Below are positions 8,467 to 17,618 of a DNA stretch of 64,000 bases, piece after piece. Source of the stretch: CAVRXZ01 sp963773035. GTDB taxonomy: Bacteria; Acidobacteriota; Vicinamibacteria; Vicinamibacterales; CAVVIG01. The stretch's first letter is position 1. The number at the start of each line of letters is the position of its first letter. Where the stretch lies: positions 248,001 to 312,000 of the forward strand of contig CAVYZX010000009.1 in the NCBI GenBank assembly GCA_963773035.1, given 5' to 3'. The translations under genes were made by a program, and so were the position numbers. Below the pieces are notes generated by a model. The model had not been told where the DNA came from, ran no database searches, and worked only from the letters and a program-made list of their open reading frames with translations.

Positions 8467-11090
8467 TCAGCCTTGCGGCTTCGGCGTCCAATTCACAATC
8501 AGCCTCATCGTCGAGATCGATTCTTCCGCGATGTTGTTCATGAGAAACCGCTGGCCATCGTCGGAGACGACATACTCTTGTCGACTGCCGCCGGACCCAA
8601 CGACGTGTGAGGAGAACAGCGGCACTGGATCTGCCGTTTCGACCGTCCGATTCCGGAGGCTGGATCGGTACGGTCATCAGTCGCGTATCTAGACCGATGT
8701 AAAACAGCTCAAGCCCGTCTCGCCGCCAACGAACCTGGGCTGCCACCGTTCCGGGAGATTCGCGTTTTCCCTCCAGGTCCCGGAAACGGCTGGACGTAAA
8801 TCTCGTACTGGCCCGATTCGTTTGACTGGTACGCAATCCACTTCCCATCGGGCGAGAATTGCCCATCCCGCTCGTCGAAGTTCGTCTGGACGACCGGAAA
8901 TGGTTTTCGATCCCCCTCCAACGGCACCGCCCAAATGTCGAACCCTGTTTTCGGGTCGGGACTCCGAAAAAGCAGCAAACGCCCGTCGCGCGACCAATCG
9001 GTCGGGCCCTTTGGGAATGGCGTGGCGAGCACGAGATCTTCGCCTCCGGAGCCGTCGATCGCCTTGCGGTAGAGGTCGAATACGCCGTTGCGGGTGGAGT
9101 TGAACACGATGGAATGGCCATCCGGCGACCACACTGGAAACGACTCGAGCGCCAAATCGGAGGTCAACCGGTTGAGCACGCCTCGCGCTGTCTCGAGCAA
9201 CCACACGTCCTGATTCCCGTTGACGGTCCGGTAAAGTGCGACATAGCGGCCGTCGGGGGACATGGCAGGTGCCCGCTGGGCTCTCGTCGTCGGGCTCACC
9301 GATGCGTCCAAGTTCTGCACCAGATCTGTCGAACCAGACAAGCTGACGCAGACCCACGACTGGGCCGGTTCGGTAAAGCAGCGAACCGGTGGCGGAGGCA
9401 GAGATGGGAGCCGTGCCCGCGGTCCGAAAAGACTGGCTCGTCCACCATCGAGGCGCTTCCGATCATTTGTCCACTGGCGGCATCGATGGCCTGCGCATAC
9501 ATCTTCCTTTGGCGGAGAAAGAGCAGTTGGCCGGTCGGGGCATAGACACCGGCATCGGCATCAATCAGACGATGCGCGTCCGGGTCGTCGAGTTGGCCGA
9601 TATAGAGACCTGGCGGGTCGCCCAACACGTAAAAAACAAAATGACGGCCGTCACCGAGAAATTGCGGGACACGGTGGCTCCCGTGTCCCGGCTGCATCCG
9701 CGTCACGGAGACGGCGCTTTGGCACCGTTTGCAGACACGCGAAAGATCGGACTGCTCGGTGTTGGCGTGAAGAGAATCTCGCCGTCGCGGTTCCATGTCC
9801 CGCCGACTTCGGCAGTGGCGTTCGCTATCACTCGGACGGACTCTGCCGTCAAGGTCCATCCGCTTGAGTTTCCCGTCGGCAAAGAAAGCCGACCGAACGG
9901 CTGTCCGGCGACCAAAACGGCGCGGATGCATCGCGAGTTTGAGACAAGGGCCGAGCCGAATTGGTTTCGAGCGACCGGAGCCACAGGACCGGTCGGCCTT
10001 CTAACCTCGCGGTGAAGACAATCTTCTGCCCGTCAGGCGCGATGGCGAAAGACAGGGGATTCACTGCGGCGGGCGTGTTGATTTCGAGATGCATCTCCCT
10101 CGCGGCCGGTCTCGATCGAAACGCCAGGAGCGCCATTCCCGCGGCGGCGCCGGAAACCAGAGCGACGACGGCAAGCCACGCCATTCGCTCTTTGCGCCTC
10201 GAGCTGACGGGAAGTGGTTGCTCCCCGTTACCGAGCGGGGCATCCCGCGTCTCGTCGATTTCGATGCGAGCGTCAGCGATGTCGTGAAGTCGCTGTTTTC
10301 GATCCTTTCGGAGGCAACGATGAAGCAGGCGCCGAATCCCTTGCGGAGTGTCCGCTGGCAACTGCAGCCAGTCCGGTTCGGCTCTGCAGACGGCGCCGAC
10401 GATCTCGCCGACGCTTTCGCCTTGGAAGGCTGCGCTGCCCGTGAGCATTTCGAAGAGTAGGCATCCGAACGCCCACACGTCAGAGGCTCGATCTGTCGGT
10501 TTCCCGCTGACTTGTTCCGGCGACATGTATGCCGGCGTGCCGATGAATGCCGCCGGGGCCGACGCCATCAGCGTCGCGACGTTTGAATCTCCGGCTCGCC
10601 CCGCTTCTGTCGCGGTGACCTTCGCCAGACCAAAGTCGAGCACCTTCGCTATGCCATCGGGCGTCAGTTTGATATTCGCCGGCTTCAAGTCCCGATGGAC
10701 GATGCCTCTTCCGTGCGCTGCCTCCAGAGCCTCGGAGACTTGCCTCGCCGTTGTGAGGGCTTCGTCAACTGGCATCGGGCCTCGAGCGAGACGATGGGCG
10801 AGAGTCTCTCCCTCCACGAGTTCCAGGATGAGGAAACGCGAACCCTCGGCTTCTTCGAGCCCGTAGATGGCGGCGATGTGTGGATGGCTCAGTGAGGCAA
10901 GAACCTCGGCTTCACGTTGAAATCGCGACAGCCGGTCAACGTCTCTGGAGAACTCATCGGGCAGTGCCTTCAGTGCGACCTCCCGCTTCAGCCTGGAGTC
11001 TCGCGCCCGATACACTTCGCCCATCCCGCCGGCGCCCAACGGGCCGACGATTTCGTAGGGGCCCAGCCAGGTTCCTGGGCGGAAGGTCAT
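8467..11090 (-). CDS. Ser/Thr protein kinase with C-terminal beta-propeller sensor, frame broken seven times
   Basis: Residues 1-270 are an intact Hanks-type kinase: GAGGMGEVYRARD (P-loop), VALKAL (lysine), HRDLKPANIK (catalytic loop), DFGLAK and YMSPEQ. One transmembrane helix follows (MAWLAVVALVSGAAAGMALL), then an extracytoplasmic WD40/PD40-like propeller with repeated SPDGR/SPDSR turns. The propeller half is interrupted near 9885, 9834, 9705, 9416, 9272, 8737 and 8647. Six of these are extra bases and 9705 is a missing one; correcting them gives exactly 872 stop-free codons ending VNWTPKPQG at 8467. The absence of stops argues for sequencing error over long decay. The kinase probably signals envelope or nutrient state; its targets are unknown. 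Confidence 0.8.
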
Positions 11091-11149
11091 CTCACGTGGC
11101 GGTGATTATAGGTCGTTCGTCCCTTGCCCAGCCTGATCTGACGTGGAAA

Positions 11150-12129
11150 TCACTGCGTCGGCGGATTGCCATCCACGTGACGCTCGTACGCCGCCTCTCC
11201 CTGAGGCACTCGTCGGGTCACGTCGATCCTCATCGTTTTTCCTGTCCACCGTCTGACCAGTTGTTGCTTGCGGAGATGCCCAAGGACGGTCTCTTCCGCC
11301 ATCTCCTGACAACGAAATTCCATCAGCTGTGCGTTCGGTTCAAGACGACGGTAGATCGGCATGCTGATCTTCCACGGGCGCGTGAAGACCTTGGGGTCTT
11401 CAATCGTGGCTTCGTACCGGAACGCGTCACGACTGATCGCGTGTACCGCTCGACGACGTGGAGGGCGTCGCTGTGGAAGTCACCAGATCGATCGAGCCAC
11501 GTTTGTGCGGTAAAGCTCGACACGTCGACCACGAGCGTGTCGCCTTCCCACTTGGCCACGGAGTGGCCCATGTACGCCTCGGCGGGGTATGGGTCAACGG
11601 GCGTCAGGTGAAGTGTGCGTTCTGCACCTGCGAACTCGAAAATCATCATGACTTTGTTCGTGCCCTGAATAATCTGAAACTTGTAAGGCATGTACATGGC
11701 GCGGGGAACGCCGGGCAGATAGCACCTGATTTCCGGATCGCGGTCCAGCCAGTTGTCGAAGTTCTCCTTCTTCCGTTGAGCGGCCCAAGGCTGGTACGGG
11801 ATCTCGTCTCCTTCAACGACTCCGGTGTCCGGGGGCACCCAGCCGATCGCGCCAAGCGCAACGACAGGCGCGGCGAGGACCGTTACGTCCTTGTACACAC
11901 CTGGCTGAGCCACCATCGGACGTGCGACGTGAGTCACGAGGTCCCAGTTCGCGCCGTTATTCGCTTGCCAGACTCCACTGAAGTCGGGCTTCCCGTCAGC
12001 TGTGCGTGGAATCTGCGATCCATGCGAGCCACCTATCTGACCGGCTGTTCGCGTCGTAGTCAGCGCAAGTCCCCCAACCGCGAGAGCAGTCACCAACGCG
12101 ACCAGCGCATCTCTGAGCCGAGTCCGCAT
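11150..12129 (-). CDS. Secreted 'PDFSGVW' family protein, copy 1 (one frame break)
   Basis: An exported protein of an acidobacterial family without a known function. A signal peptide precedes TADGKPDFSGVWQANN. Later signatures are RCYLPGVPRAMYMPY, VAKWEGDTLVVDVSSF and VVERYTR, and after the break EATIEDPKVFTRPWKI. A base appears to be missing near 11446; restoring it gives 326 residues ending at 11150. The ATG at 12129 has an AAGGAG site six bases upstream. Two relatives lie at 12377 and 40455. The kinase gene follows 60 bases downstream on the same strand. The conserved W-GDTLVVD and EDP-W-RPW motifs suggest a beta-rich ligand-binding fold, but this is only inference. Confidence 0.7.
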
Positions 12130-12157
12130 GAGAAGCTCCTTCTTACACACTGACGCC

Positions 12158-12228
12158 CGCCTTCGCTCGCGCCCAAACTTTGCGAGCTTCGGCGAGGCTC
12201 GCCGAAGCGCTGTAGGCGCGAAGGCGGC
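12158..12228. repeat. Dispersed palindromic repeat, copy a
   Basis: A perfect 11-base inverted repeat, GCTTCGGCGAG at 12186-12196 and its complement at 12198-12208, sits inside a wider imperfect pair GCCTTCGC / GCGAAGGC. It lies in the divergent spacer between the two secreted-family genes. Related elements with the same core words occur near 19630, 38628, 40345 and 53650. Confidence 0.7.
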
Positions 12229-12376
12229 TGATGCTTCGCCTCGGATTTCCATGTCCTCGGCTCCGCATGGCCGCAGGCGCTACCAATTCGCAAACGGCAC
12301 TGTTCCGGAACTCGATCTCGATGTCAAGCGAAGGCCGTCTGTCGGATGTAATATTGAGGCCTTCAGGGAGGGTGTG

Positions 12377-13516
12377 ATGACCTCTCGCTCTTTCGCGTTG
12401 ATTGGCGCGCTGATGTTCGCGATGGGGCTCGCCGTTGGCCTTCACGCGCAATCGGCCCAAGGGACCGCAGATACGGGCCGGCAATTTCGAACGCCTTGGG
12501 GAGAGCCGGATCTGCAAGGCAATTGGAGCGGCGAGACGTTGACGCCGCTGCAACGACCAGCCAGGTTTGCCAACAAGCCGGTGCTCACGCCGGAAGAAGA
12601 AAAGAAAGTTCTCGCGGAACTGTTTGCACGACCGGGCCGCGAGAATCGGTCGTTTCGCGGGACGGAAAAAGACGTGGCGGGTGCGTACAACCAAGTATTC
12701 GTGCAACGAGGCACGGAGCTCTCTGACGGCCGGACGTCGCTGATCATCGATCCGCCCGACGGCAGAATTCCGCCTTACACACCCGAAGCAAAAAAGAGGA
12801 TGGACGCGGTCCGAGACTACCTGCAGGCCCTTCTCCAGGGTTCGTCAGGCGGTCGCCCCGGGCCACCGTCGCCAAGACATGCCGAGCCTCCCCCTGTCTA
12901 CAACGTCGAACGCATGAACCGAGCCGACGGCCCCGAGGACCGCTCGCTGGCCGAGCGTTGTCTCGCCGGGCTTCTTCCGAATCTAGGGGCCGTCTATCAG
13001 ATCGTTCAGTCGCCTGGTCAGGTTGCCATTTATCACGATTCGGGACAGGGACAGGGGTTTGTTCGACGGGTGCCCGTGGATGGCAGCAAGCACGTTGCAT
13101 CCAACTTTCGCTTCTGGAACGGCGATGCGCGCGGCCGTTGGGACGGAGACACGCTCGTTGTCGACATCACGAATTTCAGTCCGAAGCGTGAATTCCAGGG
13201 CTCGCGCGAGAACCTGCATCTGATCGAACGCTTCAAACGCGTGAACGAGAACCGATTGGAGTACACGGTCACCGTCGAGGATCCCACGACGTGGACGCGT
13301 CCGTGGACGCTGATGGTTCCGTGGGAGAAGCAGTCGGACAAGGCGAACCAGGTGTATGAGTCAACCTGCCACGAAGGCAACTACGGGATGGTCGGGATGC
13401 TGGCCAATACCCGGGCTGCGGAAAAACTCTTCAAGCAAGGCAAGGGCAAGGATCCCAGGACCATGGACATCGCCACGGGCGGCGACACGGGCGGCGGGAT
13501 CGAACGGGAAGACTGA
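12377..13516 (+). CDS. Secreted 'PDLQGNW' family protein, copy 2
   Basis: A 379-residue exported protein. I place the start at ATG 12377, behind GGGAGG and directly ahead of a signal peptide (ALIGALMFAMGLAVGLHAQ); the open frame upstream of this runs through the palindromic repeat and is not coding. Motifs shared with the copies at 11150 and 40455 are TPWGEPDLQGNW, DPPDGRIPPYTPEA, ERCLAGLLPN, QIVQSPGQVAIYHD, GRWDGDTLVVDITNF and VEDPTTWTRPWTL, with a final CHEGNYGM. Function is not known. The gene is monocistronic and divergent from copy 1, and the two probably arose by duplication. Confidence 0.8.
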   Translation: MTSRSFALIGALMFAMGLAVGLHAQSAQGTADTGRQFRTPWGEPDLQGNWSGETLTPLQRPARFANKPVLTPEEEKKVLAELFARPGRENRSFRGTEKDVAGAYNQVFVQRGTELSDGRTSLIIDPPDGRIPPYTPEAKKRMDAVRDYLQALLQGSSGGRPGPPSPRHAEPPPVYNVERMNRADGPEDRSLAERCLAGLLPNLGAVYQIVQSPGQVAIYHDSGQGQGFVRRVPVDGSKHVASNFRFWNGDARGRWDGDTLVVDITNFSPKREFQGSRENLHLIERFKRVNENRLEYTVTVEDPTTWTRPWTLMVPWEKQSDKANQVYESTCHEGNYGMVGMLANTRAAEKLFKQGKGKDPRTMDIATGGDTGGGIERED

Positions 13517-13520
13517 GAGT

Positions 13521-13563
13521 CAAAGTGGAAAGTGGAAAGTGAAAGTGAAAGTTGAAAAGTGAA
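13521..13563. repeat. Purine-rich tandem repeat, AAAGTGG type
   Basis: Six- to seven-base units of the form AAAGTGG, AAAGTGA and AAGTTGA follow one another directly behind the stop codon of the upstream gene. A second copy of the same family is at 25438-25482, also just behind a stop codon. Confidence 0.75.
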
Positions 13564-13671
13564 ACTTCGCCCGGGACTTCTTGAACGAACTGGTGGGGAT
13601 CGAGGTGTTCGACGGCAAGCCTTACCTCATGCTGCAGGACAACGAGCGGGGAGGATTGACGGGGTCAAGCT

Positions 13672-13860
13672 GGGTAAGTCTCTGCGATCTTGGCGGTCTC
13701 CGCGTTGAAATCGTCGTTGCGAGCTCCGCTCTCTCTGCGGGAGCGTGCGTGCAAGAAGAGGAGGCAGAGACCGCCGAGAACGGGATCAAACGCAGAGCCC
13801 GCCGAGAACGCGGAGAAGCGAGGTAAGTCTCTGCGATCTTGGCGGTCTCCGCGTTGAATG
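13672..13860. repeat. Paired direct repeat with an inverted copy (NAETAxIAET family)
   Basis: The words TCTCTGCGATCTTGGCGG and TCTCCGCGTTGAA occur at 13678-13709 and again at 13827-13858. Between them, around 13767-13810, lies a diverged reverse-complement copy (ACCGCCGAGAACG, CGCAGAG). In translation such repeats give NAETAKIAET-like peptides, which are artefacts and not proteins. A related element lies near 54113. Confidence 0.7.
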
Positions 13861-13869
13861 CAGCGCCGT

Positions 13870-15045
13870 TCACTGTAACGCCAGGAGCGGTCTCGTACCC
13901 ATGGGCAGGTGCTGATCGAATGCCGCCAACAGGGCCGCGTCCGAAGAGTGCTGTGCCATCAAGCTCACAAGGTCCACGAGGTCTCTTTCCCCGAACGCCT
14001 TCAAGGCGCGAGCGTACGTCTCAGGACTGACGTTGTGGTTGCGGAAAAGTTCGCGGCCAAATTCAATAACCACAGCGTCCCGCTCGGAAAGTTCCGCGAC
14101 CGGTCGGCCAAATCTGACGATGTCGACGATTGCCAGCTCCAGCCCTGCCTTGATTGCCGTGGGTTCGTTGAGCGTCCACTGGTACTGCGCATCATGTTCC
14201 CGAGCGGTCACGAGGATTGCCAACGCCATCAGACGCAATCCGACGCTGGCTTCCAACGACTTCGATCCAGCGCCATGACGAGCGATGTGGCCAGGTCCAG
14301 TACCTTCAGGTGCGAGAGTGCGGCTGTAGAGGCTCGGGACTGCTTGCTGGCTCTGGCCCTGGCTTCTGATCAGCGGAAGCCGACTCCTCGAGTCTGGATG
14401 AATGTCCGTTGAAGGCGTGAACGGCAGCGGCAGGAACTGCTTCCAACCGGGAGGCATCTGCTGATTGAACGCAGTCAGCCTTGCCGCGGTCCCGGCGTAC
14501 CCAGCCATCAAGTTCATGACATCGACCAGACTGCTTTGGCCAAAGAGGGTCAGGCCCTTCGCATACCTGTCCGAGCTCAATCGGTGCAGTTCGAAGATCT
14601 CGCGACTGGCCTGGATGATGAACGTCTCCTTGTCACCGAATCCTGCGGGTGGTTTTCGGTGGCGGACGACGTCGATGACCGCTGGATCCAGCCCTACTGC
14701 GAGCGCTTCCATTTCGTGAAGCGACCATTCGTACGGCTGGTCGTGCTCACGCGCGGTTGCGAGGATCGCGAGTTCCGTCAGTTGACGCCCAAGAGGGGAG
14801 GCCCAGCGGACGTTCCCTCCCGATCCATGCAGCCTGATTGCGTCCGCACCCACTTTCTTTCCAGCCTCATCCAGTTCGTCCCGCTTGATCACGGGAAGCC
14901 TGTTTCCGGAATCCGGATGGACATCCGCAGGGAGTGCAGCTTCAGGATTTGAAGCGGTGGTTCGTTGCTTGGCGGGAGGACCGCCGAAGGTAGTCGCTGG
15001 GGAGAAGACGGTCAACGCCAGCGCGATCGCCACGATTCGGCTCAT
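13870..15045 (-). CDS. Secreted protein with two tandem carboxymuconolactone-decarboxylase-like domains
   Basis: A 391-residue exported protein; ATG at 15045 follows an AAAGGAGG site. After a signal peptide (IALALTVFSPATTFGG) two similar domains occur at about 25-195 and 200-385. Each has HPDS-RLP, then ELAILATAREHDQPYEWSLH or its counterpart ALAILVTAREHDAQYQWTLN, then AxVDxVRxxxP and a helical end. The first copy keeps the YEW-x-x-HE signature of the CMD fold; the second has N for that His. No cysteine is visible, so it is not an AhpD-type peroxidase. Two of these domains in a periplasmic protein, next to a cytochrome c, is unusual. The enzymatic role is unknown. Confidence 0.75.
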   Translation of the reverse strand: MSRIVAIALALTVFSPATTFGGPPAKQRTTASNPEAALPADVHPDSGNRLPVIKRDELDEAGKKVGADAIRLHGSGGNVRWASPLGRQLTELAILATAREHDQPYEWSLHEMEALAVGLDPAVIDVVRHRKPPAGFGDKETFIIQASREIFELHRLSSDRYAKGLTLFGQSSLVDVMNLMAGYAGTAARLTAFNQQMPPGWKQFLPLPFTPSTDIHPDSRSRLPLIRSQGQSQQAVPSLYSRTLAPEGTGPGHIARHGAGSKSLEASVGLRLMALAILVTAREHDAQYQWTLNEPTAIKAGLELAIVDIVRFGRPVAELSERDAVVIEFGRELFRNHNVSPETYARALKAFGERDLVDLVSLMAQHSSDAALLAAFDQHLPMGTRPLLALQ

Positions 15046-15072
15046 CACCTGCCTCCTTTCCGTACGGCGGAT

Positions 15073-15107
15073 GGCTGATAGCTGACAGCTAAGAGCTGAT
15101 AGCTGAA
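15073..15107. repeat. Heptameric tandem repeat, AGCTGAT type
   Basis: Five seven-base units fill the space between the cytochrome c stop codon and the next gene: GGCTGAT, AGCTGAC, AGCTAAG, AGCTGAT and AGCTGAA. Its translation (LSALSCQLSAI) is a known artefact of dispersed repeats and not a coding signal. Confidence 0.75.
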
Positions 15108-15650
15108 TTACTTCGGGAACTCGCTGCAGGCTTCCACATCCGATCCCCAATACTCGATGCACTTGGCGCGATCCATCGGGCCCTTTCCGACGACTTTGGC
15201 CATCAGGAAATCGACCAGCATCTCGACCTCTCGCGGCTGAAGCGTCGCCGCCGGATCGTTCAACTGCAAGCCGAGTCTCGTCAGGTCGGCCTGCTTCATC
15301 CCGTAACATCTCCCGTCGCTGTAAGCGAGCCGATCGAACGCCGGCATACCTTTGCCGGGACGTCCGCACTTGATCGCAGTGACCAGGCCTTCGCGGTTGA
15401 GACGCGTCGTGCGAAGGTTCGCGCCGTCGGGCATCTGCGTATCCATCTTCCTCCCGTCAGCCGCCCATCCGTGGCATGCCTGGCAATCTCCTTTTTGCCG
15501 GTACAACCTCATCCCGTCAGCGACGTCTTCCGAGTTTGGGGCTTGGGCGTGCGCACCCAATCCAAGCAGCAACGACGCGAGAATCGCGAGGGGCGCCGCC
15601 GCCCACGGAAGTACACGCAGCCAGGGGGTATTGGGCCTCTCGTCTATCAC
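15108..15650 (-). CDS. Monohaem c-type cytochrome
   Basis: A 180-residue exported or membrane-anchored cytochrome c. GTG at 15650 is the start, with GGAGG seven bases upstream. A hydrophobic segment (LAILASLLLGLGAHAQA) precedes CQACHGW near residue 58, the single haem site. A methionine in KGMPAFDRLAY near 115 is the likely axial ligand. The tail holds three more cysteines (CYGM, CIEYW, CSEF) of unknown use. The CMD-like protein follows 62 bases downstream on the same strand, so the two may be cotranscribed. It may accept electrons from a periplasmic dehydrogenase. Confidence 0.85.
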   Translation of the reverse strand: MIDERPNTPWLRVLPWAAAPLAILASLLLGLGAHAQAPNSEDVADGMRLYRQKGDCQACHGWAADGRKMDTQMPDGANLRTTRLNREGLVTAIKCGRPGKGMPAFDRLAYSDGRCYGMKQADLTRLGLQLNDPAATLQPREVEMLVDFLMAKVVGKGPMDRAKCIEYWGSDVEACSEFPK

Positions 15651-15894
15651 GTGATTCCTCCCGTACGGTCCCGACGAATCTTAAAATGAGACGTCACGAT
15701 TTTCCGCGGAAATCCTGAAAAACCCACGTTTTCACCCAAAGTGGATCCGATCACTTAGCGGCGACCGCTGATCGCAGTCCCGCGGCTAATTGTTGCATCC
15801 TCGCGGCTTCGAGGTTCGCGTCCGCAGCGCGACCTTGTTCAAATTCGTGGCACGTCCGTTGCGCTCGAAGCTCGAGCGATTGGAGCCAAGCTGA

Positions 15895-17583
15895 ATGCGC
15901 ACCGACAGATCCCCCCAGCTGTTCCTGCCGGCCCTGGCCATCCTGCTCTTCGTGTTTTCTGGCCAGGCGGGCGAGGTGCGTGCCGAAGACCGTGGATACA
16001 ACCCGCGCAAGGTAAGTCGTCATTTGCGGCAGGACGCCGATCGAGGCGGCGCCGACCTCGTTGACGTGATCGTCACGCTGAACACTCAGCAGGACTCCGA
16101 CACAGACTTTGGTGCCGCGTTTGGCGGCGCCCGGCGCAAGGCGTTCAGAGCGCTGCCGTTTCAGGCGATCCGTGTTCCAGCTCGCGCGCTGCAGGCGCTG
16201 GCAGCGAACGACAAGGTGAGGTTCGTCTCGCCCGACAGCCCGGTGACCGGAGCGAGTGTGGCCGCACGACAGACCGCCCGGGTGCCCGGCGACAATCCGA
16301 CGCTCAGCTGGAACGGCTATTACAAGGGATCTGGCGTCACGGTGGCGGTCATCGATTCAGGAATGTACGCGCACCCTGACCTGGCCGGCGCCATGAGGGC
16401 GCAGTTCAACTTCGTTGACGGCGCCGGCGGAGCTCCTACACCTTTCTCGGATGGCTTCGGGCACGGCACGCACATCGCCGGAATGATCGCCGGTGACGGA
16501 TCGAGCTCTTATTCGAATAAGTATCGCGGCGTCGCCGCCAACGCCGATATCGTGGCGCTGCGAGTGCTCGATTCGGAAGGCCAGGGGAATACCTCGGATG
16601 TGATTGCCGCGCTCGATTGGATCCTCCACACGGGCATTCCGAACTACAACATCAGGATTGCCAACCTGTCTCTGGGCAAAGCCGTGCAACAGGAGCAGGA
16701 AGACGACCCGCTCGTGCAGGCGGTCGAACGGGTCTGGGACGCGGGCGTTGTCGTGGTGGTGGCCGCAGGAAACTACGGCAATAACGGGCACTTCACCATC
16801 ACCAGCCCGGCGAATTCTCGCAAGGTCATTACGGTCGGGTCGATTACCGACAAAGGCACCGGAACCTTCTTCCTCGACGATTTCGTCTCGACGTATTCAT
16901 CGCGCGGGCCGACGCTCTACGACCACGTCCTCAAGCCCGATCTGCTGGCGCCCGGCAACCGCGTGATCGCCCCGTTTGCCAACAGTGCAGAGCTCGGCGC
17001 CGAGCTGCCAGCGAACGTGACCTGCGGATACTCGTCGTGTTACTCGTCAGCGCGCTACCTCCAGCTATCAGGCACCTCGATGGCGGCGTCGATGGTGAGC
17101 GGCGCGGTCGCGCGAATGCTCAGCAAAGATCCGCAGCTGAATCCGGCGACGGTGAAGGCGAGACTGATGAAATCGGCACGCAAGATTTCCGGCGATCCAA
17201 CAAACGTGGGGGCCGGAGTCCTCGACGTCGATTCTGCTCTGTCCACGTCGGGTTGGGTGTGGGGTGACGCGTTGTCGCCGCTGATGGTGCGCTCGAGCGA
17301 CGGTAGCCGGATGTACGTCCAGAGCACGGCAAAACTCTGGGGCAGCAACACGTGGTCGAGCTCGTTCCTGTGGTCCGATGCGTCCTTGTGGTCGGACGGG
17401 TATCTGTGGGCGGACGGGTATTTGTGGGCGGACGGGTATCTCTGGGCCGATGCCTATCTCTGGTCGACGGCGTCTCTCTGGTCCGACTCGTTCCTCTGGT
17501 CCGACTCATTCATCTGGTCCGACGCAACGCTTTGGTCCGACTACGTGAAGGGGAACTCGGCGACCGTCGACGATCCACAGTAG
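15895..17583 (+). CDS. Secreted S8 (subtilisin-like) peptidase with tryptophan hexapeptide tail
   Basis: A 562-residue secreted serine peptidase. The order is a signal peptide (1-30), an inhibitor-I9-like propeptide (about 35-120) and the S8 catalytic domain with Asp154 in VAVIDSG, His190 in GHGTHIAG, the oxyanion Asn region AAGNYGNN and Ser395 in SGTSMAA. From residue 492 to about 551 the chain consists of ten hexapeptides of the pattern [LI]-W-[SA]-[DT]-[AGS]-[YSFT], followed by a short polar end. This tail places a tryptophan every six residues and is coded by near-identical 18-base units. The EAL gene follows 35 bases downstream, suggesting an operon. The tail could anchor the enzyme to the surface or be its own processed product. 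Confidence 0.88.
   Translation: MRTDRSPQLFLPALAILLFVFSGQAGEVRAEDRGYNPRKVSRHLRQDADRGGADLVDVIVTLNTQQDSDTDFGAAFGGARRKAFRALPFQAIRVPARALQALAANDKVRFVSPDSPVTGASVAARQTARVPGDNPTLSWNGYYKGSGVTVAVIDSGMYAHPDLAGAMRAQFNFVDGAGGAPTPFSDGFGHGTHIAGMIAGDGSSSYSNKYRGVAANADIVALRVLDSEGQGNTSDVIAALDWILHTGIPNYNIRIANLSLGKAVQQEQEDDPLVQAVERVWDAGVVVVVAAGNYGNNGHFTITSPANSRKVITVGSITDKGTGTFFLDDFVSTYSSRGPTLYDHVLKPDLLAPGNRVIAPFANSAELGAELPANVTCGYSSCYSSARYLQLSGTSMAASMVSGAVARMLSKDPQLNPATVKARLMKSARKISGDPTNVGAGVLDVDSALSTSGWVWGDALSPLMVRSSDGSRMYVQSTAKLWGSNTWSSSFLWSDASLWSDGYLWADGYLWADGYLWADAYLWSTASLWSDSFLWSDSFIWSDATLWSDYVKGNSATVDDPQ
17368..17550 (+). repeat. Coding 18-base tandem repeat in the subtilase tail
   Basis: Ten consecutive 18-base units encode W-S/A-D hexapeptides. 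The three central units (around 17392-17445) are nearly identical at base level and read YLWADG, so recent slippage or gene conversion is likely. The outer units have diverged while keeping the tryptophan codon spacing. Confidence 0.8.
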
Positions 17584-17618
17584 GTCCCGCAAGCTTAGGC
17601 GAGGAGAAGACTGATTCC

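Larger units (their letters stand above)
13517..13869. other. Intergenic region rich in repeats, with a possible coding remnant
   Basis: This gap between convergent genes holds a purine-rich tandem repeat (13521-13563), two direct copies of a roughly 35-base repeat (13672-13709 and 13821-13858) and an inverted related copy between them. From about 13570 to 13660 one frame reads NELVGIEVFDGKPYLMLQDN, which looks protein-like but has no start or domain I recognise; it may be a gene remnant. Confidence 0.5.

Noticed and set aside
12128..12376. Longer start for the secreted family copy 2
   Set aside because: The added segment is the palindromic repeat translated, and the signal peptide begins at 12377.
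13581..13826. A small gene in the repeat-rich gap
   Set aside because: Part reads like protein, but there is no ribosome site and the second half is repeat DNA. It is kept only as a possible remnant.
17392..17445. CRISPR-like array in the subtilase tail
   Set aside because: The units are contiguous 18-base coding repeats without spacers and lie in frame inside a gene.
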